Part shown: positions 15,014 through 26,257 of the stretch, one piece after another | How positions within the stretch are numbered: the first letter of the stretch is position 1 | Layout: each line of letters begins with the position of its first letter | Assembly (NCBI GenBank): GCA_947579665.1 | Contig: OX388351.1 | Location: 53,080,939-53,144,938 of the forward strand | Source of the DNA: Sympetrum striolatum | Lineage: Eukaryota; Arthropoda; Insecta; Odonata; Libellulidae | Reading direction: 5' to 3' | Length of the DNA: 64,000 nucleotides | Made by a program: the position numbers and the translations under genes | The notes under the pieces: model-generated | Database searches by the model: none | What the model was told of the DNA's origin: nothing | The model's input: the letters and a program-made list of their open reading frames with translations, nothing else

Positions 15014-15130
15014 ACATACCTACAACGGTGCCCCCTCTCACCCCGGGCACCAATAAGAAGATGACAGAAGCCCTGAGGGCTTCATTTGCATCCTGGGAGC
15101 ACCACAGGATCCGCTTGAGCATTCCTAGAG
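15014..15130 (+). CDS. pnt: pointed (P2-type) internal exon: ERK phosphorylation site and start of PNT/SAM domain
   Basis: Internal coding exon of an ETS transcription factor that acts in the nucleus downstream of receptor tyrosine kinase/Ras/MAPK signalling. It follows a pyrimidine-rich acceptor (ccgttctttgcag) and ends at a consensus donor (g|gtaagt). The first two bases complete a codon begun in an upstream exon and the last base starts a codon finished at 34657, so it is a phase 1-1 exon of 117 nt (39 codons). It reads IPTTVPPLTPGTNKKM, then TEALRASFASWEHHRIRL and SIPR. The PLTP threonine (codon 15040-15042) matches the ERK acceptor known in fly Pointed-P2 and human ETS1/ETS2 (PLLTP). The ALRASFASWE helix starts the extended N-terminal part of the PNT domain. 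The codon at 15028 is GTG (Val), not a start. The ERK site plus the matching downstream exons argue for pnt over yan/aop, Ets97D or Ets98B. The upstream exon was not found. Confidence 0.93.
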
Positions 15131-16222
15131 GTAAGTTACCACCACCGTATTTATTCCAAATGGAAGCTAGTTTCATGGAAAATACATCAAATATGCTGGT
15201 TCTCAAAGCTGGCAAAGTTGCTGATTTTGAGTTCTACGAAAAATTGGATGAATACTTACCGAGTAAGGGTTGAGATTTTCTGAACGTATTTCAATCGAAT
15301 TCATTCAAAGCGTCAGTCGAAATTAAAAAAGTACTTCTCCGAAGAAAAATTAAGTAATAATTTGTATCTTGTTCGCAAAAGTAGAGCAGCTAACGCTGAA
15401 TCTTTCGGCAAATTCATTTCATCAAGACTAAAATCTTAGTTTTTTGGATGTTTTATTTTAGTATAACAATAAGATGCATATTCTCAAGTTGATTGCCGAT
15501 AAAGTTAATCTTGTTACAATATTGGTTAATTTTTTTACTACAAACTCTTGAAGTTCCTGCTGTATTAACACTAGGTCTTATTTAGTTAAATTTTGAATCC
15601 TCATGTTGCTCTCGGTGGAATGTAAACGTAAAATAAATAAGAAAATATTATTGATCTTGATCACGTTTGTTCATAGATAACCTTCCTAAGTTGCTTAGAT
15701 ACTACAAATACTTCATTTGTACCATTTTCAGCGTAAATAAGTTTCTTAATAAATTAAAGCTTAACTAAAAGATCTCTTTCTAGTATTCTTAGTATCTCTA
15801 AGTATTCTTTCATCACTTTTATGATGATTGTAAATCATAGAGGAAATTTGTAATTACGTGCTGCAAAGGTTATATTTCTTCGCGGCAGTGTTTCCGAAAC
15901 TTTTTAGCCAGAGAAGTAGATAATCTGTTTCAAAAGCTAATTAATCTCCTCGTAATGTTTATTTACTCAAGTTCTTCGGCACAACGTAAACACACCGTCC
16001 TAATATCTAGAGCGATTGCGTTGATTTACTGAGCGACTACTTCGCAGCCACTGTGCTCCGCCCGCTTCCTTCAGTGCTTCCGCCGGAATAGCCTTCCTTC
16101 TTATCATGGGAGGATGCCCGCCAAGATATACACTTGTATCGACAATATCACCTCTTTGTCCAATCTGAAGAACTTCTCAATGCAATGTAGTAAATTCGGA
16201 ATACTTAATTGGATATTCACGG

Positions 16223-16234
16223 TGGTTCTATTCG
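16223..16234. repeat. left target-site duplication of SINE
   Basis: TGGTTCTATTCG, identical to 16357-16368 on the other side of the SINE. Confidence 0.85.
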
Positions 16235-16356
16235 TAGTAGTAGTTTTGTTAAAAGACAGCTTAGGTCATTTCGTACATTGGCTCCCACTCGGAATCGAAC
16301 CCGGGACCGCTTTCGCCAAAGGCAAACGCGTTGTCCACATGAATATCCGTGAGCCC
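16235..16356 (-). mobile_element. tRNA-derived SINE with intact target-site duplications
   Basis: Read on the minus strand, this 122-bp element starts GGGCTCACGGATATTC, passes through GTGGACAACGCG and a perfect RNA polymerase III B box GGTTCGATTCC (16291-16301, seen here as ggaatcgaacc), and has a unique body GTGGGAGCCAATG. It ends in a short ACT-repeat tail (tagtagtag at 16235-16243 on the + strand). It is bounded by 12-bp direct repeats TGGTTCTATTCG at 16223-16234 and 16357-16368, the mark of target-primed reverse transcription. The tRNA-like head resembles a tRNA-Arg type sequence, but no folded tRNA or clear A box is present. The intact duplication suggests a fairly recent insertion. A second, 5'-truncated copy is at 44224-44288. 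Confidence 0.87.
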
Positions 16357-16368
16357 TGGTTCTATTCG
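16357..16368. repeat. right target-site duplication of SINE
   Basis: TGGTTCTATTCG, identical to 16223-16234. Confidence 0.85.
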
Positions 16369-18206
16369 TTCTTCAGATAAATATATTTATGTAGAAATTT
16401 AAAGTGACAGTATTCCTCCCTTAATTAATTTATTTAAATCAAGATTTTACATACAGCAAGTTCGCCAATTTACGGTGAAATATTAACAGATTGCTGATAT
16501 AAATAAAGACAAAAACAAATAAAAACATAACATAATAAAGAAACAGTACATCACATGTTGGGTAATTAGTAAGAGAGTAAGCAAAACTATTTCATATGAA
16601 GAAAGGACACTCCTTGCTTTATGAAAGAATCTTTGGTGAATGAAAATAGATCCTCATCCGTTGGAAGAGAGAGGTTCCTCTAGGGACTCGAAGGTGAAAT
16701 TGGGCAAGTAAATTAATGTTTCACAATTTTGTTGCTTTCGTCTGTATACCTTCAAGCGGCAAGCTAATTTTTCAATCAGTTATAGTTGTGTGTAAATCAA
16801 TCTGAATGGTCATTTTTAAGGATTATTTCATATATACCTAGATTAATACAGTACAAGCCGTTAGTTAGGCGCGTTGTAAGGTTACATCCCCCAGTACCGA
16901 GCTTTACTTTGCTATTATCGTGTAAAGGCTAATTTTCGAAAAAGGCTTGTCTTAGGTAATATATCTATTTTTTCTGTCAAGCAATAATAAATTATAAATA
17001 ATCTTTACTCAGCCTTAACTGTAACCTTCAACATTTCAAGGATAGATAATTGTTGTCGAATTTTCATATCTAATGGCCATTTCGATAATGATTGGCTTAT
17101 GTTGTGGAAAGGATGGATCTAAAATATCCAAGTGTATATTGTCGTTAGTTACCATCAAGATAAATATAAATGCAGTTTTTTATTCTTGTAGATTTTTTAC
17201 CCCAGCTTCTAGAATATTTAAATTCTTCCTTGTTTTACTAATTTATCTTAAAATTTGCTTTTGCATTCCTGGCCGTATTTTTTTACTAATGGTTTTCTAA
17301 TGGTTTATTTTGTGCTTACATTACTTCTGGTTCATTTTAGCCAACATGCCTTAAAACTTCATTCTATAAATGATTAATCCAACTCTTAGTTCACTCGTAT
17401 AGCATATCTACCGATAAGTAGCTCACCTGGTTTTACAGGATAATTCCATTCCCTTCGATGCATTTTTAGTTATGAAAATAATTATGAATCCGTTAGTAGG
17501 AGACTACAGTTACCCCTCTCGCTCATATTTGAATAACCTTGATCCGTAACCGTCCGTAAGAAGACGCCTGCATAGCATGCGTGACATATGAGCAACTGTC
17601 GTCACCCTTTTTGATAGCAACGGCTGGATAATATCTTACGGTCCGTGCTGAGCTGCAGAGGGCCTCTCAGCCAGGTGTAAGAATGGAGAGCCACGCCCCC
17701 TACTTAGTCCCGAGGGAAGATTCGCCTTTTTTCCTTCTTAACCCGTCTTGCGACGGAGGGGGGCGAAGAATGGAGTTTACGTTGAGAGCGTTAAAAGGGG
17801 TGCATTCCGCTCAGGGTGTTTGTGATCCAGTTTGGTAGCCTCAGGGCCATATGGCGCCCCAGCAGAGTTGTGCAGAACAGCGAGATGGCTTGGCTCCTAA
17901 GGCGGAGTCAAGGGTTGCCAACTTTCCCGGATGCGAGGGAGGGGCTTGGGGAATGAATGAATTGTGTGAGGGCAGCCTTGAAGGAGTGTGATAATTGATG
18001 TGGATGTAAGCAGTGCCAAATCTGCCGCCATTACTGATTAGCTCTCGTATCTCCAAGGCATAATCCCTGCTTTTTAGTTTAATAGTAAGATTGAACCCTG
18101 CAATAAGGGAGACGTTATATTATAATTGCGTTATTATTTTGATACTTTTAGAGTTTTTGAGTTACGTTAGCTTTTATAACGGCTAAATTCATCCTTATTT
18201 GTAATA

Positions 18207-18517
18207 CCAAACCTACAGTTTTGTTTCGGCGAGTTTCTCTATGTAGATAATTACATTTTCCTGTAGCTTATTTTTCACTGCCGAAGCTTCATATCTAAAT
18301 TGTTTTTTTTAATTTGTGTTTAGTTGTATAATAATTCTGTTCACTTATAAAAAATCTTGAATGAAGACGTATAATTCGCCTAAGAAATAATTTAACCTTA
18401 TCGATTTGAAATTTTGTTTTTTTATTACTCAAAGAAAATTCTCAGAAATAAAACCTTGCAATGCTTATTAATAAATATTTAATAATGTCTTGCAAAAATT
18501 TTAAACTGTAGGTTTGG
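18207..18517. mobile_element. MITE-like element with terminal inverted repeats and TA duplication
   Basis: The 18-bp strings ATACCAAACCTACAGTTT (18204-18221) and AAACTGTAGGTTTGGTAT (18503-18520) are perfect reverse complements about 300 bp apart. Taking TA as the target duplication (18205-18206 and 18518-18519) gives a 311-bp element with terminal repeats CCAAACCTACAGTTT. The interior is AT-rich with no open frame. Short length, no coding capacity, terminal inverted repeats and a TA duplication are typical of miniature elements mobilised by Tc1/mariner-type transposases. The superfamily is inferred only from the TA. Confidence 0.72.
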
Positions 18518-21500
18518 TATAATAAGAAAGAGATAAACCGTTTTTAAAAGAAAGACACAAGTCAACAAATCTACAAGTATCGCGGTAATAAAGTAATTGT
18601 AATATGCAAATAAATGTCTTGGCATATTATTTCTTCTTGTCAAAAATACCGCATAAAGTTGATGATCGATGTGTCAAATATTACGCGTGTGCTCTATTTA
18701 ACTGGTTGGTGAAGTTAAGTTTAGGTAGGAATGTTTAGGTGTGTACGCTTTCCGTATACAGCTTCTTTGCCCCTGGTAGGGCGCAACCCAACTTACACCT
18801 CCCTTTCATAACTCGGCATAGCGGAGAAATATTCGGCAAATATCTCAAGCTTGTGATTGTGAGCCGGTGCGAATCTTTTCGTTTAACATAATTGTGGCGT
18901 ACTATAATCAGGTCATTGTCCCGCTTAATTGAGAGGTTTAGGCCGTTTAGTATCCCCTCCGCGTCACGTTAAAGCGAAGGGGAATAGGAGAGTGATAAAA
19001 CTTATTTTTAAACGGAAACCTTTTCCCGAAATACTTCATCTTTTTTCGGATAGAAAAAGCTGGGAAAATTTGTTTGGCCATCCAAAAATTGATGATTCTT
19101 TCTTCGTTCTCTAAGCTTATGTCTTATCAACTCCTTTTCTTCCTAGCTCCAAATTTGAGAGACGTATAAACCTATTATTTTCTTTATCAACCGCGATATC
19201 TATACCAATAGGTTTAAGAATTACAAAGTAGGAATTTAATGCACGAAATCACGATTAACTGATTTGCTGCTATGAATGTGGCTTTGCAGTCAACTTGTCT
19301 CCAGTACATTAGAAATGTTATGGATATTATTTAGAATCGTAAGGAAGTTTAATGGTATACCGAATAAGGTTTCTGTAGTCATCGTAAATTTGAATGAACA
19401 GCTGAATCCGATTAGCTAAACACGACAAAGAAACTGAAATGATTTCGCAACTAAAACTGGAGATGCAAGAAATTTTTCAGGCAAATTATGATGAAATGTT
19501 CCCATTTTCTTGTCTGTTTCATGTTCCCTGAAATCGTCGCACTGGCCGAGAGCACTGAATTTGTGTTAACCGCTTTAACCTTTAGAATATAATGATAAGT
19601 CTGGTCCTTCAAATCTCTCCTTCGCGTATATATGCCACTTTTATTTTATCTCTCTGTAGCAACCCATAAATGGTCATCTGTGATTAATTTAGATAATTGC
19701 GGGTAGAGATTGACGTATACCATTTTTGGGCTTTGGGAGACCCGCCCTCGGCTTCCATATCGAAGCACACTCCCCTATATCATCCTTTCCTTCTGTCCTT
19801 TCCACACCGACTCCTTAACCCCACCTGCTGCAGTCACTTTAGCCTACTTTACCCTTTCCATTCCCATTAAATCTTCGCTTTCCTGCATCTGACATCACTT
19901 TTGCTTCTTCGCCCCCTCTTTTTATCTGCTTCTTCTGGTTCTTTCCCGTATCATCTGTTAATCTCTATTTCTTTTTTATGTATATCGTAAATGTTGGTTG
20001 ATTAAGGATCGAAATACTTCAAATTTTCTTATCGGGTATCTATATATTCCATAGTAGTTAATTAGTGCAATTTCTCCGTCACATTAGGAAAATTTCTTGG
20101 TTCTTTCTGAACTATCGCGATATTTCGATGATTAGTTTTTCGCTCGAATTATTAATGTTTCTACGTCTAATAATATGTAGAACTAAGTTAATCTTTGTGA
20201 ATAAGGTAGAATAGAGAAGTCGGTTAAGTTGAATAAAATGATAAGAATTTTTATAAGGCTTCTTGCATCAGACGAGGCAATATTTCCTCGCGTCTATTAC
20301 TCTTTGCTCATAAACAGAACAATATATATACAATTACATTTTTTTGATAATATTAAGTAGAATTAAAAGGAATTAATTTTGTCATCGTGGTATGGTTTGT
20401 GCATAAGCTGTATTTAAGTATTAGAATCTGTCTTCTAGGAACTATCACTTTCTCTCAACATATAATATAGTTTGCCAGATTCGATAATCATATCGTATCA
20501 TACTATTCCTGAATTTTTTTCGGGAAATCTTATCTTGAGTTAGTTTACAGTTCCATTTTATTTTATTCCGAAATAAATACTTGTTTAAAGATCTAAAAAG
20601 CGGAACCCCTATCTTCGCTCCATCTTTTCTTAGTTTATCACATATTCCCAATTCTGTGGAACTTGCATCTGTTCCTTATCCATTTCCCACTTTCCATCCT
20701 CTCCGAGAGCACATTTCTTATTGCCACCGTGACATTCGCCAGAGACTGCTGTCAGGGATAGAGAAAAGTGCACGCGCTGCAAGATAAATATTCGAGGCTC
20801 ACACCAATGCTTGTATACTAGAATCCACCTCAAAAGAATAATCAAGTTGTAATCCCAATTATCGAATCATTTTTCAGCAGTGGGGTTGATAATGAATCTT
20901 ATATGTTTCTAGTTCATATTTCCACGTTTTAATATATTTTTAATTTCGAAATCAATCTAAATATAAGCATGTGCCCCGCGAGTTCTTCTTGGCGTAGAAA
21001 GAGCGTGGTGCCCGCTCCGCAAGGCTATTTCTCTAATTTGTCAATGCTGCGTATTTTCTACGAAAAAATAATTAATAAAAAATTAAAAATACATAATACA
21101 TTTATTTACTTTATTATCATCAGATCGGTCTATCTAACTGAACGAAAGTAGTGGGTATACTACACGTCTTCCAAAACATATTAACATATTATAATTAAAT
21201 TTTATCTCCTATCTGCATCAAATTTCAGGGTAATGCTCATCGAATTGTGGACATTCTAAAAAAGACGTCCAGTTTCATGTATAGAATAGGCTATTATATA
21301 GGAATATCTAATAAGCTTCATTAGGTAAAAGCTTTAATGAAGAATATGGCTGACAAAATTGTGAGTCAAAATTAAAAATAATAGGTATTCTTTATGAGGA
21401 TTGCCTGAAGACTGTATACGAATTAACATTTCGATTAATATCAAAATTTTCGTTATCTCAACGCGGTAAAGATGCTTTTCAGATGTTCTTTTATCTTGAT

Positions 21501-22409
21501 TAATGTCCTTTCCCATAAAGTATGACTTGTTATAAAGAAATTTCCGAGGCTATCAATGTGACGAATCTTTTCCTCAGATTCTCAGCGGTTTTGGGGTCAC
21601 ACGGCGTCTCTCCCACTGCTCGACTGACAGAGAAGGTCGATGAGGCTAAATTAATTAGCCAAATATGAGAGCTATTTTAGACTTCACCACCACGGCCTTC
21701 TCTATCCGTGGAGATACTGCTTTAAGGAGTTGGCTTTTGGAGCAAGATGTTATGAAATCAGCGTCAAGCATGAATTCGACATCGCAGTATATGACAAACC
21801 CTTTTTTATGGTATTTTTCAATGCATAAATTAGTTTAAAGGATGAAGATATATTAGGCTGTAAATACCCAGACAATAAGCATATTTCCTAAGTATTTGCG
21901 GATGCCTTGTTGTTGTAAGAAAATAACGAAATTTTTGGAATTTTTGGGAACACTTAGTTTTCTGCTGCATAATTAGCTCGTTACGCATCTAGTGTCTCAA
22001 ACAATGATCACGATGTGAAATTTATTCTTATCGTATGCCATTTCGGGAAAGGTTACCCATTATATAAATTTAAATAGATCGTTATTTAACTTAATTTCTG
22101 CTCGGAGCATTCTCATATTATTTCACCATCTGCAATCCGTTGAGTTTTGTGCTATGAAAAAGAATGAACCATTTGTTTATTTTTCTTTTAGATAAGAGTT
22201 TGCTCGGATTGGAAGAGTGAATAAGATTAATTCATGATTGAATTTCATCATGTGTATAACAGAAAATAAAGAATCGTAATGCATAGAACATAGCTTTGAA
22301 ATTAAATTGAACTGTACATAAAACAGAGTCAGGTATTCCATTTGGAAGGTTAATAAAGTTTAATTCGCGTTGTTTTATCTGAAAATTCATTTAACGAAGT
22401 TTCATATTG

Positions 22410-22418
22410 CCGGAAGTG
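22410..22418 (+). promoter_or_regulatory. ETS-binding motif
   Basis: CCGGAAGTG, followed by aaatgg, in the 19.5-kb intron just upstream of a GC-richer patch (22480-22900). Confidence 0.3.
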
Positions 22419-25400
22419 AAATGGAAACCCTTACATATCGCAGGTCTGTGTACCTTTGTCTCCTTCAAAGCGCTTAACTTAACCCTTGGATTTCCATCCA
22501 TGTGGTGCAATATTACCTTCGGGTAATAACTCGGAATTGTGTTGCCCAACCGACCATTCTTCCTTCATTTTTTCCGTAAACTGCTCTCCTCTCTTTACCC
22601 ATCCTCCTTTGCCCCCGAATTTCTTTATGTCCTCGAGCGCGTTGTCTTGGTCATTAGCCTTGGGCGGAGTTATCTTCAGCCCTCTTTTGGCGGCAAGGTT
22701 ATCCAAATGGCGGTTCTCTTGTCTCAACGTGTTCGCGAGGGAAGAATGTCTTCGCGATGAAATGAATTTGCTGTCGCGCGGGAGACAATGGCCGACCAAT
22801 TGTCCTCTCTCCAACTTGTGCTTTCTCCTCAGCCGGAACATCTACACAAAACCTTTCCTTTTCTTCCACGTGGTGAGTAAGCTACGAAAAAAATCGCGAA
22901 AATATTTTTGCACTCACAATCGTTAGTAAAGGTATAAAAGAGCATTGTTATTTTCTTAGATTTGCTCACTACGTCTTGCGATACATTTCTGAAGAATGTA
23001 CTGAATTATTGCTGGTCTATTTCTTATGGAAATGAGGTGGAAGAGATCATTCTTTTCTAAAATTGTGTATTATCGTATATTTTCCTGTAGTATTTTTTAC
23101 GTTATCGATGATCTTTCTCTTTGTAATCGTCTTCCATTTTATCAGACTAGTCTCCTTAGCGTCTCTCAATAGATTAATCGCCAAAACCTGCTTTCAATAA
23201 AGCAGTATAATTATTTGGTATTTATATAGAATTGAATGACTAACATCGATGCTGATTCCTCTAAAATTGCCTTAATTTTGCACGTATTGGTTTAGATTAT
23301 TAGTTGACTACTTTCTTCTCTCCTTATAAAAATTAGTGTTATGTTATATACTATTGAATTGTCATGATGAGTTACAGATGGAGTTAAGAGCCTTTTATAT
23401 GTATTCTTTATATTTGTACCGAGATAAATTTAGTAGGATATTGGAATAGTTCATCAGTATTGATCATTGAATCTATTTTTTTATAAGCATTTATCTCAGC
23501 ACTCATGAACGAGGATATTAAAGATAATACTATGTACAGAGGATCGAGAAATGAATTCAACTTAAAATGTCGTATTTCTCGGTGATCCATTTTACTGTAT
23601 TATTTTTAATTTTTATCTCATTCCTCTTTATCATTCGTATCGCGTTGATTATTCTCTTTTTCATATATGTATGTACTAATGGGCACCATTTTATCTTGAC
23701 GAATTTCGTGCCGAAGTTCATTTTCTCCGTTTGCAGTATGGCCAATTTGACCCGGGGATGAATGCTTCTTGCGAAATGGAGGCATTTCCATCGTCTGAAT
23801 CATTTCGCCTGGAAGCCTTAAATCACGCTTTTGAACACTTCGCTCCATTCCTCTTCATCTTTGCTTTCCTTATCTTCGCATACCAGTCCCCACCTTAGGA
23901 CATCACAACGCGAGGTTTTTAACCCTTGAAAAACCAATATTTATGGCATTTTTCCATCTTCTGGCAGGGATCGTGATTATGAAGTTGCTGTCTCTCAAAA
24001 CTGAACTCTCTCCCTCAGCCTCTTTATGACCTTTAAATATTATCCTTTCTCTCTCGAGTCGGATCCGCGATCGAATTTAATGAATATGGCATTCGCCTTT
24101 AGGGTCGTCACGTTTCTCTTTACACATCCTTCTGTTGGTATAATTCCAAGATCAATCTGTGACAAGATCGTAATTACCGGTATGCGCTTACTGAGCTTGG
24201 GCGAATATACGCTCACAAGCTTTCTGATCTCAACCATTCTGGTCCGTATAATTAGGTGCTAACTGTTTTCGTTTAAATTGTGAAAAAATTATAAATTAAA
24301 ATTAGGAATAGGAAGTATTGGTTAAAAAATGTTGGTTCTACTTTTAACTACAATTATCCTAATTTTCTTTGTACAATAAAATAAATTCATCAAAACCTTT
24401 AAGATTAAAAAAAATTTTGTCAAAACATGACTAAATAATGAGAATCGTATTGTAATCTGATAATAATAGCTTTATAATCTTACGGTATCCTTGTGGAAAA
24501 TGATCTTGATGATTTGGTTTACTATCATGAATCTTTAAAATGTTATCTATTTGTCAAGCATTTTTTGAGTGATGAAAATAAGTACCTACGTGCCTTAAAA
24601 TGACTTTTCTATCTTGATTTATCAACTTAAAATTTTCTTTTTCATTAAGTAGTGTGTTTTTTATGGAATTCTTTCGATTTGTGTAGAATGTGATATTGGC
24701 ATATTTCGAAATATATTCATGTTTCTGAGCAATACATTAAGTTGAAGCTTACTGTTGGACGTCGAAACTTGTGGTGTGGATATTAGTGTTGTGATATTAT
24801 TGCAAACCTCCAATATATGATTTAACTCTCTTTTGTAATTTTTTTTTTAGATTGTATATCTACATGTAAAAATTCAGATATTAATTTGCAGGTTTAAAAA
24901 AACTCGCATTCTATGTGACGTAGAACTTTCATACGATTTATTTCTCAAGCATTTTAGGTAAATTATTATATTCTTTAATTAATAAGCAACTTTGATACTG
25001 AAAGAACCATATGGTCGACATACGTCCATCTTGATTTAGTTTTAAATCATCAAAGCTGAGCAAACGCTTCAACGGATATTTTCGCCCCAACCTTCTCTCT
25101 AAAAGCGTTCGCATTGTATTTCTTCAGGACCTTCCTAACGCCTTCGTTAAACACGAAGTTATGGCCCATTCTTGTTCATTGACGAGTTCTTTGTACAAAT
25201 TTCGAAAGACGTTCAAATGGGGTCGTGAGCTGGTCCCCAAAGGATTAAGGAATGTCGTTGAGACTAGAGTATAGAGAAAAGAGTGATTTTGAGGAGCGAA
25301 GATTTTGAAGTGGAAAATTTTAATTTAAGATGGAAATGTGATAATGTTGGTGCCATTGGTAGAAAAGTTTGCAGACTTATTGATGTGTCTCGACTCTTTC

Positions 25401-25929
25401 CGGTCAACTGACCCAATTAATTCACACATTTACCGTTCGCGCAAGTAGAAATAATTTAGAAGAGATTGGGAACTTGCGGTCGCCAGCTATGGTTGCACTG
25501 TATCCAGACCTTCCTCTTAATTTGCTCCGTATTCTATTCCCAACAAGTCACCAATCGCGTCATGCGTAAGACTAAATATTATAAAAATACTTACATTATA
25601 AATTTAATTCGTATGTACCATTTTAATGATTTTACTGGTTGAATTTATTTAGTTGGTAAAACTCGTCTCTGGTTACCTCACGGTCTTAAGTTTGCCTTTT
25701 CTTTAGCATTCATTCCCCATTGAATTACAAGATATATACGCGAATTCATAGATTAAGTGATTCCGATATGATATGAATGCCGTATATTCCCTCCGCACAG
25801 TACCTTGCATGGAATTCAGTGTGCACTAAGTTCTAGATACATTGCTATGTTTCGCTAGCGAATAGCATCATTAGAAAAACTTATCCATCCAGTTTATCCC
25901 CTATATAAAAGTATAATTTTTCATCTCCA

Positions 25930-25953
25930 TTATAATAATAATAATAATAATAA
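25930..25953. repeat. ATA/TAA trinucleotide microsatellite
   Basis: Eight tandem trinucleotide units with little interruption, interpreted as the tail of the adjacent retrotransposon remnant. Confidence 0.85.
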
Positions 25954-26022
25954 ATGGACTTTATTCGGGCGAGATTGAGACTAGAAAGTCTCTTCTTACA
26001 CCTAACCCATATTGGGCCTCCA
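25930..26022 (-). mobile_element. 3' end of a 5'-truncated non-LTR retrotransposon with (ATT)n tail
   Basis: On the minus strand the sequence reads ...GAGACTTTCTAGTCTC, then GCCCGAATAAAGTCCATT, then ATT repeats (25930-25953 on the + strand as tataataataat...). A polyadenylation-like AATAAA just before a simple-repeat tail is the usual look of a LINE 3' end. Only about 90 bp remain and no reverse transcriptase is present. A diverged relative lies at 61367-61421. The 5' limit of the fragment is uncertain. Confidence 0.55.
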
Positions 26023-26100
26023 AGACGTAACATATTCGCATATCGAGTTTTTACCTTGAAAATTTTAGATTTTATGCGGCGTTAACACAAAAATTTCCTT

Positions 26101-26257
26101 TTTAATTTATATAAATAAAATTTCTTCCAAACTTGTCTCGTTTGTGGTGGAGTTTAAATTACTCCTATTCGATATATTCTTCGGCGTTTGTGCATAGAAT
26201 TCCTTCTGTTTAATTTATATTAATTTACTTATAAATCTGTCTCGTTTGTGGTGGAAT
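26101..26257. repeat. local duplication of about 50 bp, 104-bp period
   Basis: TGTCTCGTTTGTGGTGGA is perfect at 26134-26151 and 26238-26255, and each copy is preceded by TTTAATTTATAT about 25-30 bases upstream (26101 and 26209), with small gaps between. It sits next to the retrotransposon remnant ending about 26022 and may be part of it. Confidence 0.7.

Noticed and set aside
16291..16301. tRNA gene suggested by a perfect B box
   Set aside because: There is no acceptor stem or clear A box, and the sequence lies within a SINE with target duplications.
22479..22841. Open frame of 120 codons on -, rich in K/E/R
   Set aside because: The charged composition follows from the purine-rich minus strand. 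No motif is recognised, and the overlapping + frame is equally long.
22824..22870. Possible mini-exon between ctcctcag and gtgagtaag
   Set aside because: The borders look good, but the short peptide (RNIYTKPFLFFHV in one frame) is not recognisable and does not fit a needed pointed segment.
24758..24790. gacgtcgaaacttgtgg, similar to the reverse half of the dispersed motif
   Set aside because: Too short and too diverged to assign to the family.
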